A DNA stretch of 64,000 bases from Lindgomyces ingoldianus (GCF_010093535.1 NW_022985173.1:998855-1062854), one strand, 5' to 3'. Counted from the first letter of the stretch, positions 1 to 8,670 are shown. Notes: a model not told the origin generated them from the letters alone. Made by a program: numbers and translations.

Positions 1-94
1 TTAACCCACCTGTTTTTCCGCCCCGCTGTCCTTTGCCTTTCCCATGTCCGCCTCCAAATCCCTGACCGCGCCGTACAGGGCCAAATAAGCTCAT
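1..94 (-). CDS. Partial Gly/Arg/Lys-rich ORF running off the left edge
   Basis: Reading leftwards from an ATG at 92-94 there is an open frame of about 31 codons to the window edge. It begins MSLFGPVRRGQGF and is then dominated by Gly, Lys, Arg and Gln (GGGHGKGKGQRGGK). RG/GK-rich tails occur in many fungal RNA-binding proteins, but the fragment is too short to assign to a family. No splice signals or upstream promoter could be judged. It may be the 5' end of a real gene transcribed away from the window, or a chance frame. Confidence 0.35.
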   Translation of the reverse strand, partial: MSLFGPVRRGQGFGGGHGKGKGQRGGKTGGL

Positions 95-1000
95 GGCGTT
101 TGATAGAGGCATTTGAGCTTAAATGATTCAATTTGATTAGATATTAGTTCTAACAAGAGTAAAGGAAAGAAAGAGATAAAGATAGTGAGCGCGATAACTG
201 ATAGCACCCTAAACCGCAAGCAGGCAACAGCATCAAGCTAAAGTGTCGACAGTGTCACGGAAGGTGAATTGCATATGCAATGGAAAGGTAGTGAACTGTA
301 CAGCAGGTTCTCGCACAACACGGAATATGACCAGTAGCCCATTTGCTAAACTTATTACTAGAACAAGAGAGATCTTTAGGGACGCCAATATCTGTCCTAA
401 ATCAGATTCTTGTCGTGTTCCATCATTTTTGCTAATATTCAGCACGAGTAGAATTAGGAGGATATGCTTGCAGGCTGCTGGATCGCCCATATCGTCAGTG
501 TTCTTTCCTGAATCAAACTCACATTTCAGCATTAAGATAAAAACTTAACAAGTGAGCCGTTGCTGAGTTAGTGCATGATGGCGGTGACACGTCACTGTGA
601 GATCATGTCTTGATTTGGGGTCTTACAGTCTGGTACTTCCAGAGGCTCCAGGGATTAGTCAGCCTTGTATTCCACAACTGATCCAGACAGATAGACAACG
701 GGTAGCAAACACGCCTGCAGCTGGTTATGGGGCGATATCGGAACGCCCAGAAGCCTCATGCGGAGGGTGGAGAGATATCGATTTTGAGAATTCCAATGGG
801 CGGTATGCTTCAATCAACACATGTAGTGACCCGCGCTTAGTATAGATGCTCTAGTGAATCTATGGTGTCGGAATAACTCAAATTTGCTAGATCAGCCAAA
901 GGCTAGATTGTCTGCTGTGCAGAACTGGCTGTGGCAGTAAACTCGATTGTGCAAAGAGAAAACGCAGATCAAGAATCGGTCAGATAACTGAGTTCTTCTA
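95..1000. other. Gene-free stretch
   Basis: I see no recognisable gene here. The open frames are short, lack family signatures and overlap on both strands. The right end (about 985-1060) begins to resemble the sequence at about 7650-7730, so it grades into the segmental duplication that carries the U2 genes. Confidence 0.5.
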
Positions 1001-1505
1001 TTGGACCAGATTTGCTACGAACTAGTTATGCATCATTACCATCCACTAATGACTTAGAACTACAAGGGAGTGTATACCTCAACAGACCGGAATTTTAACG
1101 AAGAAGCACGACAAGTTCTACCATCCGTCAATTCCTGGTAGAGAACCATACGTTCCACCTCAAAGCGAGTTGAATAGGTCATCCGGTACCAATCCCTCAA
1201 AAAGTGCACTAGAGCCATTTAGTTGGATATCAAAACTCGTTGCTGATACAATGAAGGAGTTTAGGGGACCATTTCGTGGTGTTGAAACATACTATGTACT
1301 TCAAGCTCGGGCCGGCAGAAAGTCCGTGGAAAGCTTGATTGACTATCGGATCAACACGGACCACCTACTTCGTAGGCTGGTCTGTTCTCAGGCACGTGCA
1401 AGGTTACAACTCGGCTCTCCTTCAGCCGACCCTCACCGCTTCCTCCGTGATCGGCGATTGCTAGCGCCAATTCGACGCAAAACCTGCTCATGGGCCCACA
1501 AATCC

Positions 1506-1520
1506 GTTGCACCGGGCAAC
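1506..1520. promoter_or_regulatory. Palindrome upstream of U2 copy 1
   Basis: GTTGC-ACCGG-GCAAC is an inverted repeat 31 bp upstream of the TATA box. It is kept in copy 2 at 8458-8472 (spacer ACTGG) inside a block that is otherwise diverging, together with the preceding GGCCCACAAATCC. It resembles an RFX/X-box half-site arrangement (GTTGC..GCAAC). It could be the upstream activating element of the snRNA promoter, which is an inference from conservation only. Confidence 0.5.
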
Positions 1521-1551
1521 AGGCAGCCTCCGAAACCCCGCCTCTGACGCC

Positions 1552-1559
1552 TATATAAA
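1552..1559 (+). promoter_or_regulatory. TATA box of U2 copy 1
   Basis: TATATAAA sits about 32 bp upstream of the inferred 5' end of the U2 RNA (ATCAGC at 1584). The same CCTATATAAACCC context occurs at copy 2 (8504-8511). A TATA-driven RNA polymerase II start fits an Sm-class snRNA gene. Confidence 0.7.
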
Positions 1560-1583
1560 CCCGCCCTCGCCCTTCTTTTAGAA

Positions 1584-1840
1584 ATCAGCTTTTCTTTGCC
1601 TTTTGGCTTAGATCAAGTGTAGTAGTGAGTTTCAATTTCCTGATTCGGACAATCTTTGCATTTGACGGCTTTGGGCTAACGATTTTCCAGTCTGTTCTTT
1701 TCAGTTTAATCTCTGAAACGTGTCTACGGACACATTTTCAAGATTATTCCTATTTTTGAACGCGGTCCTCCTCTCACTGGGCTTGCTCATAGTTGCGGAC
1801 ACAGTGACGCCGGCCCCAGCACTACCGCCGGCTGTCGCGA
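1584..1840 (+). ncRNA. U2 spliceosomal snRNA, copy 1, interrupted by one intron
   Basis: U2 pairs with the intron branch site and is the core of the U2 snRNP. Stem I and its flank (TTTGCCTTTTGGCTTAGATC) run into AAGTGTAGTA, which includes the branch-point recognition sequence GTAGTA, ending at 1624. The expected continuation TCTGTTCTTTTCAG resumes at 1691, after a 66-bp GT-AG intron. Stem IIa (TTTCAG/CTGAAA), stem IIb (GTGTC-TACG-GACAC at 1720-1733), an Sm site (TATTTTTGA near 1751-1759) and a 3' stem-loop IV (GCCGGC pairs around CCCAGCACTACC) follow in canonical order. Spliced length is about 191 nt, normal for U2. The 5' end is inferred by alignment with the consensus from memory and the 3' end from the closing stem, so both may be off by a few bases. 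Confidence 0.96.
1625..1690 (+). other. Spliceosomal-type intron inside U2 copy 1
   Basis: This 66-bp insertion begins GTGAGT, carries GGGCTAAC about 13 bp before the end and finishes with a pyrimidine-rich TTTTCCAG. It looks like an ordinary fungal mRNA intron. It lies between GTAGTA and TCTGTTC, the most conserved part of U2, so the uninterrupted consensus fixes both boundaries exactly. The homologous intron in copy 2 (8591-8656) has the same length and differs at 11 positions by my count. Confidence 0.92.
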
Positions 1841-1964
1841 ACCTGCACTCCTTTTCATTGATGCATCTGGCTGTGGCTGGGTGATCGAGGAAGAGGTTTT
1901 GCTGTTTTGTTTCGTTTGTACTTTACGCTTGCTGTAATGAGAACTCTGCGTATCGACTGCCCTA

Positions 1965-2814
1965 GCAATCCTCGCACGGTTAATCAATTGCTCTACGCCC
2001 CACTCTGCCGACATCCCACTATGATATCCATTGAGGTTAAGGTCAACGGGACTGAGGAGGAGGCCCGAGTCCAAATCGGCATCTGGCTGAGTGCATGGCA
2101 CGAGCGGGTCAGCCAGCTTGGCGCCAATGAGGGTCACCGGGTTATAACGTTGCCGGTCATCATTGTGCTAAACCACTATTGGTATCTCTATTAGGCGGTT
2201 GATAAGGGGTCACACATCGTACGCGCATTCCAATCATCTGCTTGTTATTCTTTAATACTAACTGTGTCAGGAAATTCTGCAGTTCACAGAAAGCATAGGC
2301 GATACTTGGTCGCTTGTGAAGGTTTACCGGATCCTTGCTGTGCTACGGCGTTTAGGCGAGTGGGGATTGGAAACGTTCGAGCCTTGGTTTAAGGCGACGT
2401 TTCTCGACCTTGAAGGGTCATGACTGCTGGCTTTTGAGTCTGTAACTCTTTGTACATTAATCTCGTGCCTAGCGTGAAAAGTAGGCGTCACACAGTCTTA
2501 AACTATTGGTAAACCGTGCAAAAACAACCTAGTTTACAAAATAGGTCATGCTGTATACCATGCTGCTAGTAGGGGGGCTTTGAGTTAAGTCGTAGTGGCA
2601 AACACTAATTAAGCTTCCTGCGCTCAAATTGACATGCCGAACTGCAAAGGAGTCTTCTTTGGGTTTGAATCCGCAGTGGACCTTGTTCCGACGGCCCGGT
2701 TCCAGATCCTTTGCCGAGATCTGATCTGGTGATTGTGGCTAAAGTTGTGGCCGGATTCACTTGGCGCCCACCTAGGTGGGCCGATGATGCCTACAACCCC
2801 CTTCCATGAACAGG
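1965..2814. other. Gene-free stretch
   Basis: I recognise nothing here. The ORFs are short and without family motifs. It separates the U2 duplication from the Tc1-like element and has mixed base composition without the TA-rich look of the decayed elements. Confidence 0.5.
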
Positions 2815-2949
2815 CTGTACCGCGCGCACAGGCCCACGAGTCTCAAATGCTCTCAAAATGCAGTTTTCTATGTAAAATACATACAAATAAGCATTATATT
2901 GTCACATTATCTCACCACCTTGTATGTCCTCCTTTAGCCTAGATGACTG

Positions 2950-4220
2950 CCTAACAGCGCTCCCTTGTTAACTTAATATACTTATTGTAATTACTAAAAG
3001 ACAATTTCTCCTATTCTTTAAGAAGATACTGCCTTACCTTATTATTAGCCTTTAGAAAACGCTTCCCTAGGCAGTACTTTAACATCTGCTAGACGTTTTT
3101 AATAGGGTTTAGGTTAGGTAAGTTTACTAGCCATAAGATCTTTAAGATACCTAGAGCCTGCTTAGCAGCTATTGTAGCCTTTAATGTATAGATAGATAAG
3201 TTATCCTCTATTAAAGCTAGCTCCTTGCCTGTGTACTCTGTGTACGCGTCTTAGAAGGCTATAACTAGAGGCAGGATGTGCTTAATATATACGTCTAAGT
3301 TAATTTACTGCTTCTTATTTATACACTAGCTTTTCTTGTATATAACTAGAGGGCCCTTTATATCTCTAGATATTATTGCCCACACTATGCAGCTAGAGTA
3401 ACCCTTAAATCTAGCAATGCAGCAGGCAGGCAGGAAGCGCTCCTTGGCGCGCCTCGTCACCCACACTTCGCTGGGGCCAGCCTGGGCGCTCATATTGTTG
3501 CTCTAGCCTATACTAGCCTATTGATTGTTGCTCCAGTCAAGGTGCTCCTATGCCTAGTAAACCCTATCTGCCTTGTGTTGCTTAGTAAGGAAGGGCTTCT
3601 CTATAGCCTTTTAGCAATGATAATGTAACGGCACAGGCAAGACAATGGGTCTGAATGCGGTGGGAATCCACTTAGAGGCAAATGGGAGTGCATGGGGACT
3701 TAGAACCTGGGAATTTCCATTGACACCTATAGGCCTTGTACGAAGGATATCAGAAAACTACCGAGCTAGCTAAGGGGAGAGGTGCGACTAAATACTTGGG
3801 GGGGAATAGGGGTAACTGCGGGGGACAGGATCGAGTCACGGTCGGGGCTGATATGGGGACCCTTCGGATAGGTTCCGAGCGACCTGAGATGGAACGATTC
3901 GTGAGAATTGTTACAGATAAAGCTCCTTCTTAAAGGCCTTGATAAGCGTACGCTAGCAGACTATTATCCCTAGCTCTTAAGCTATCTCCTTTTAAGTTTT
4001 CTGTTGTTGCTTAGCGTTCTCAGTCGCATGCCGTACAGGGGGGATTCAGAATAGAGTAGATAGAATAGGAGACCGTCCCTTAGGCTTTGTAGGCGTCTTA
4101 GGCGTGTGGAGGCAGAGAGAGACTGTAGAAAGAGGTATCCTAAGTTTCTAAGAGATATCCTTTTGTTTCCAGCCTATCTCACGTAGGGTGTGGATCTGTA
4201 TACGCTCCTTGTACGTTTAG
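2950..4220 (-). pseudogene. Tc1/mariner-type transposase relic
   Basis: Read on the minus strand from about 4216, one frame shows a helix-turn-helix start (RIQIHTLREIGWKQKDIS, then PLSTVS and TPTKPKGRSP). Beyond the LTR come TRRAKERF, a GYSSCIVWAI block and KGPLV, then the central EDN motif (ALIEDNLSIYTLKA). LKILWLVNLPNLNPIKNV corresponds to the usual W..SPDLNPIEN-W motif of Tc1 transposases. Many stop codons interrupt the frame. Several look like single G-to-A changes: PNL for PDL, IKN for IEN, and a stop where Trp is expected after KNV. The transposase is not functional. Confidence 0.75.
3624..3915 (+). mobile_element. Solo LTR inserted in the Tc1-like relic
   Basis: This 292-bp sequence starts TGTAACGGCACAGGC and ends GTTACA, the TG...CA ends of retrotransposon LTRs. 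It is flanked by a perfect 5-bp target duplication, GATAA at 3619-3623 and 3916-3920. It is highly similar over its whole length to 7225-7514. Because Tc1-type coding remnants continue on both sides, this is a solo LTR rather than the 5' end of a full retrotransposon. The element superfamily cannot be decided without internal sequence. Confidence 0.85.
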
Positions 4221-4371
4221 TTGTCAGTTTAGTGTCTTTAGCATTATGGTAAATCTTGTTAGTGGAGTGAGCTAAACAGTGCACGGAAGTTTGTTAGCAA
4301 GCTGCTAACAGAGGTTTGTAGTTAATTTAGAATGTTCTACGCACGGATGTCGGTTTGTGCACGCGGTACAG

Positions 4372-5873
4372 TCCGCTCATGAGAGCCCCCTGTATAAAAG
4401 CGAGGGAGATTTTCGCAGGGCGGACGGGTGGTGGACAAGGTCATATTTGTGGTGCCGCTGACAGGGACAACAGTAACGCCGCGGGAACCCTAGGGAAAAC
4501 CAATAAATAGGAAAAACTAATGAAATAGGTGGCATTCTTTCTAGCTTAACACTTCTGGCTCTGTGGCCTTCCTACCTCAATCCACCATGGTCCTTGGTCC
4601 AGCTAAAACACGTTATAATTTATTCTTCTCGCTAAGATAGTTTTTGTCTTACCTGAGCATATGCAGATATCCAGTTGGTTTTCAGCGTTGTTGTGCACGC
4701 GTCTATCAAGTTTTCCGCCCAGATTGAAACTGTATACCTCGAAAAGCACCATTCTTTATCGCTCTAGGTTAAGAAGGTACAAGTAAGCACGAGGATAGAT
4801 ACACTGCTACGTTAACGTACTGTGTTTTCGGCCCACACGCTGCTCGACGTGCGTGAATCACAAAATAATGATTTCCAAGATTTGGCCGGGACGCAAAATG
4901 TTTGGTCCTTAGGCATTTCCTGGATCGCATATGTGAATCCTGTATAGTCGTCGACGTGGGATTTCATATAATTTGCGCCGCAATTCGCTGATGTAATGCC
5001 GGCAGAGGCCACCGAAATTGCACCTAGCTAGGAATACTATTAGAGTCCGGCTGCCAACAGGACGATAGAAACTGTACCATAACAAGCAGAGTTGATAGGA
5101 AACGCATGATGTTTTTTATGATTGTCAATTTATGTGTGAATCCAAAAAATAAAATAACAATTTAACAATTAAGATGTCCTTTAATGTTACTCCTTGTTCA
5201 TATATTTATATTCTAATCGAGTCCCCAAAGTGGAGCCAGTCTCCTGGCCAATTTTCTTGATAGAGGAGAGGGCGAATGCACACGGCATCTCCGTCCAGGG
5301 CAACTCAGCCGCACTAACAACAGAGCCTCCCAGCTGAAAGTTTCTTAACCGTTAATTGGCGGTATAGCGCCAAGGATGACACGAGCTGGCACTCGTCTCC
5401 ACAACTAGATCCACAACGCGCTGTGCACAGCCCGCGTTAGCGGCATTCAGGCAAAGCCTTTGGCTATCTGACTGGGCTCCGAAGAAACCACCCACTGGAT
5501 TCTCTGCACAATACCAGCCGGACCCACTTTGAACTGCGACCATACGGATCCGTATGCAACACCGTATACGGATGTAGTCATTACATTTTCTCCACTCCGA
5601 GAATTAGTCTTGGCATGCAGTAGTCTTGTATCCTCACCGCCACTATTCGATTGCTCCGATTAGAGGTCGACCAGGTTAGGGAAATAATTCATGATGAAGA
5701 AGTACCTTTGCATTTACTCGGGCCCTTCCGGTCACATGCGTGATTATTCGGATAAAGAAGCCCGTGCTTTGCACAGGCTTACTAGCTCAAGGATCACGAC
5801 ACACGCGCTTCAGCTCTCATACAATTTTATATAGAAATTGGAGCACCAATGTCGCGCAAATTAATAAAACATA
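4372..5873. other. Gene-free stretch
   Basis: No recognisable coding region, RNA gene or structured repeat. The few ORFs (for example 4812-5012 and 5352-5543 on the minus strand) are under 70 codons with no motif. The stretch at about 5110-5215 is AT-rich. Confidence 0.5.
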
Positions 5874-6389
5874 TTAATAATAGTCTCCTCCACAATAGCT
5901 TTCAGTTTCAATATCAACCTCGCCGTCATTGCTTATATCATCCAGCTCGCTTTCAATAACCGTAGTCTGCGTATCTTGCTCCTCAATGGCTCTAATACTA
6001 GTATTCTCATAGTATTCTACCCCTTCTTTTGCTTTAGTATTAGCTGTAATCTTTGCACTATAAGGATTGTTGATGCTACGCGTGACAAGCCCTTGTTGCA
6101 CCGCCGTTGTAAGCATATCCTCAGATATATCAAAGCGGGGTCTATACGGCCCCCTCTTGGTCAGCTTCTTCATACAAATTGCTGCTGCAGCTTGACAATC
6201 GTTGGGACTAAGTAGACGAAGTCCTTCCGTAATAAAGGTAACTATTTTTGTAATATTCGGCGGGTCTGCTGCTGCTGCTGTTCTTCGTACCAAAGCTAGT
6301 TTATTTAGGGGAGTCAACAATCCTGCCTGTCCAGCCAGCCAGAACATCACGAATATTAAAAGCAGATCCCTCGAAAATGGGGCAGGCAC
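5874..6389 (-). CDS. Hypothetical ORF, 171 codons
   Basis: This uninterrupted minus-strand frame starts MPAPFSRDLLLIFVMFWLAG, which could be a hydrophobic signal or anchor. A basic middle (KKLTKRGPYRPRF) and a strongly acidic C-terminus (DDISNDGEVDIETES) follow. I recognise no family. It is divergent from the ORF at 6473 with 83 bp between starts and lies in a zone rich in element relics, so it may be part of an unrecognised mobile element or a chance frame. Confidence 0.3.
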   Translation of the reverse strand: MPAPFSRDLLLIFVMFWLAGQAGLLTPLNKLALVRRTAAAADPPNITKIVTFITEGLRLLSPNDCQAAAAICMKKLTKRGPYRPRFDISEDMLTTAVQQGLVTRSINNPYSAKITANTKAKEGVEYYENTSIRAIEEQDTQTTVIESELDDISNDGEVDIETESYCGGDYY

Positions 6390-6472
6390 ATGCGGACAGG
6401 CACTGCTCCACTAAAGCTTCATCTCAAAAATAGAAGTTCCTCGCCTGTATTAGAGCTCGTCATCTCGTCATC

Positions 6473-6790
6473 TTGAGCATGCGATCTCACCAATCAGACA
6501 AAGCAAAGATGAGACGAGCCGCAAATAATAACTATAGGAAGCTATTAGAAACGCCTGGCAAAAAGTTACCCAAATTGTGTCTAGAGTATAATGCAGACTT
6601 ATTCTTTCTTGCGTATCGCAACGGCCGATTTCGTTCCATTACACCTTTTGAGGAGCAAAGAGCCACGCACAGAGTCCTCTTGAATATGGTTTTAGACGCT
6701 AAAGCCGAATCGACATTGCATGGGGAGGCAGACCTTCCAGATATGGATTTGCTAAAGGAGAGATTGGTATGTAGCAAGGTCACAGTGTAA
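6473..6790 (+). CDS. Hypothetical small protein, faint MADS/SRF-like pattern
   Basis: A 105-codon frame beginning MSMRSHQSDKAKMRRAANN. A basic stretch is followed by a pattern KK.PKLCLEYNADLFFLAYRNGRFRSI. This loosely recalls fungal SRF/MADS-type domains (K..ELC...A.....RNGR). The similarity is weak and seen by eye only. It diverges from the ORF at 5874-6389. No introns are evident. It may be a gene fragment. Confidence 0.3.
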   Translation: MSMRSHQSDKAKMRRAANNNYRKLLETPGKKLPKLCLEYNADLFFLAYRNGRFRSITPFEEQRATHRVLLNMVLDAKAESTLHGEADLPDMDLLKERLVCSKVTV

Positions 6791-7224
6791 TCGGTATATT
6801 ACTTTGAGTCCCACTGGAAACTGATGGCATCGACCGGTTGCCTGAGATGTTCCCGTTTGGTGAGTCCAGCTTGAGGATTGGCTTTAAAGAGAAAGTAAAA
6901 CCAGCCGTCCTGGCATATAGGGGTGGGGGGATGTCAAGAGTACGACCCTTTGCCCTCTGCTGGATGTCATTGACCCTATCAGGAAGTATCCACTGGCGAA
7001 ACGGTAACCGGCTCAGCCGTTGTATATTCTGCAAACTTTCCAGAATCAGTAAGAACGTTGAGGGAAGGACTCCAGGAAATTCTATTAGGATTCCTTGCAC
7101 CTTTTAACAGCTCAAGCAGACTGCTATTACTATATCCATCTAATTATAACTTGCCAGCTTTGCAGTAATTGTGCCTTGGTAATCTTCTTTAGTAAGACTA
7201 TAGTTTACCCTTGTGTCTATATTC
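6791..7224. other. Gene-free stretch
   Basis: Short ORFs exist on both strands (6838-7107 plus, 6780-7100 minus) but they mirror each other and show no family signature. Nothing else is recognised up to the LTR at 7225. Confidence 0.45.
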
Positions 7225-7514
7225 TGTAACGGCGCAGGCAAGACAATGGGTCCGAATGCGGAGGGAATCCACTCAGAGGCATATGGGAGTGCGTGGGGAC
7301 TCTGAACCTGGGAATGCCATTGACACCTATAGGCCTCGTACGAAAGGATATCAGAAAACTACCGAGCTAGCTACGGGGGCGAAGTGCGACTAAATACATG
7401 AGGGAATAGGGGTAACTGCGGGGGACTGGGTCGAGTCATGGTCGGGGCCGATACGGGGACCCTTCGGATAGGATCCGAGCGACCCGAGATGGAACGATTC
7501 GTAGAATCGTTACA
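7225..7514 (+). mobile_element. Second LTR of the same family
   Basis: This 290-bp sequence starts TGTAACGGCGCAGGC and ends GTTACA. It aligns end to end with 3624-3915 in the same orientation. The 5-bp flanks (TATTC and AGTAC) do not match, so this copy has lost its target duplication or arose by recombination. The 3.3 kb between the two LTRs shows no gag, protease, reverse transcriptase or integrase motifs that I can recognise. The pair is best read as two solo LTRs. Confidence 0.75.
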
Positions 7515-8457
7515 AGTACAATAACTTTAAGGCGTTTAAATAACTTAAATATCTTAAAATTGCTAAGAGTAAATTTGTCCTCGATGCCGGGCAAGCTATC
7601 GGGGACATCTTATCGTATAAGCTGATAGTCGGATCGATAACCAGGACAGGGCCTTTGACTGAGTTCTTCTTTAGAACCAAATTTGCTGCAACGTAGTCGT
7701 GCACCATTGTCTCCCCCGAGGACCTAGAAATTAGAATGGATTATTTAGCTTAACGGGTTGAAAGTTTGGGGGTGGCACGAATGGCAGAAGAATGCAATAG
7801 TCGCGGTCAAATATCCTGTCAGATATGCGCACCTACTGTCAAGACAGGAGGAACGCTTGACGAAAGCTGCTACATAGTACGAGCAATAAGCTCGAACAGT
7901 ATGTTGCAGCATGTTGCAAGCTGGTCGCGCATAGGGCAAGTGCGCGAGGGACTCGGATCGGCAAAACAAAAAGCCGAGCAACACGAGTAGAGCAGAAAAA
8001 GGATCGATAAATCAATACAATCAATGATCATCCCATACATCATATCCAAACCCATCATTCATCTCAGGAAGCCCAGAAACAGTGCTTCAATCTGACATAT
8101 CCTTTGCGCAGGGCGAGAAAGCTGGGAAAGACATACCAGTTAATCCTCGATTTAACATAGCTTCCGCCTCGAAGATGTTTGAAGACCTTATCCTGCAGTA
8201 ATTCCTCAACAAAACGCACTAGAGATGTAAAACCCGTTGCAGATACAAGATGGGATTTCAGGATTGCGGAGAGAACATTTCGTTGTGTTGAAACATTTTC
8301 AAAGCTCGGGGAATCCAAAGCACAGACCACCTCCTTAACAAGTTGGAACAGGCCCGAACGCTGCCAAGGTTACAGTGTCTGGCGTCACCGCTCCTCCGCG
8401 ATCGGCGATCTTTTCGCTCGATGTCCTCGCAAAATCTGCTCATAGGCCCACAAATCC

Positions 8458-8472
8458 GTTGCACTGGGCAAC
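8458..8472. promoter_or_regulatory. Palindrome upstream of U2 copy 2
   Basis: GTTGC-ACTGG-GCAAC, the counterpart of 1506-1520, again 31 bp upstream of the TATA box. Only one spacer base differs between copies. Candidate snRNA promoter element; function inferred from conservation. Confidence 0.5.
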
Positions 8473-8503
8473 AGGCAGCCCCGAAATTCCCGCCTCCCAC
8501 ACC

Positions 8504-8511
8504 TATATAAA
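8504..8511 (+). promoter_or_regulatory. TATA box of U2 copy 2
   Basis: TATATAAA in the context CACACCTATATAAACCC, matching copy 1. The distance to the inferred RNA start (AGC at 8553) is longer than in copy 1 because of a pyrimidine-rich insertion, so the true 5' end may lie further upstream than marked. Confidence 0.65.
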
Positions 8512-8590
8512 CCCTCCCTTCCTCGCCCTCCCACCGGTTTCTCTTTTTCTTTAGCTTTTCTTTGCCTTTTGGCTTAGATCAAGTGTAGTA

Positions 8591-8656
8591 GTGAGTTTCG
8601 ACTTCCTCATTTGGCCAATCTTGGCACTTGCCGGCATCGGGCTAATGATTTTCCAG
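8591..8656 (+). other. Intron A in U2 copy 2 (homologous to that of copy 1)
   Basis: 66 bp, GTGAGT at the 5' end, GGGCTAAT as branch-site candidate (CTAAC in copy 1) and TTTTCCAG at the 3' end. It occupies the same GTAGTA/TCTGTTC junction. Eleven substitutions and no indels separate it from the copy 1 intron by my count, so it predates the duplication. Confidence 0.92.
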
Positions 8657-8670
8657 TCTGTTCTTTTCAG

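Larger units (their letters stand above)
985..1964 (+). repeat. Segmental duplication, copy A (carries U2 copy 1)
   Basis: The segment matches about 7650-8978 in the same orientation. The match is patchy with indels upstream of about 1400 and nearly exact from the TATA box through the snRNA. It fades just after the shared ACTCTGCGTATCGA at about 1950-1964 versus 8965-8978. Both copies keep the promoter, the snRNA body and about 120 bp of 3' flank, so whole transcription units were duplicated. Confidence 0.8.
2815..4371 (-). mobile_element. Decayed Tc1/mariner-like element, split by a solo LTR
   Basis: Imperfect 20-bp terminal inverted repeats flank the segment: CTGTACCGCGCGCACAGGCC at 2815-2834 and its inverse at 4352-4371. 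They match at 17 of 20 positions, and all three mismatches are C/T or G/A, as RIP would leave. Subtracting the 292-bp LTR and its 5-bp duplication gives about 1.26 kb, the usual size of Tc1 elements. A TA target site can be read inside the repeat (CTG-TA-CCGCG), so the exact ends are uncertain by a few bases. The interior encodes a broken transposase on the minus strand. Confidence 0.75.

Noticed and set aside
1787..2137. 116-codon minus-strand ORF antisense to U2 copy 1
   Set aside because: It is a shadow of the snRNA 3' half and duplicated flank, and the equivalent frame is not kept in copy 2.
1907..2194. Small ORFs overlapping the 3' flank of U2 copy 1 and their counterparts near 8883-9119
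   Set aside because: They arise from the duplicated non-coding flank. The frames differ between copies and diverge after the duplication ends.
3624..7514. The two LTRs as the ends of one intact retrotransposon
   Set aside because: The left LTR has its own perfect 5-bp target duplication and sits within a continuous Tc1-type relic. The DNA between the LTRs shows no retrotransposon coding motifs, and the right LTR flanks do not match.
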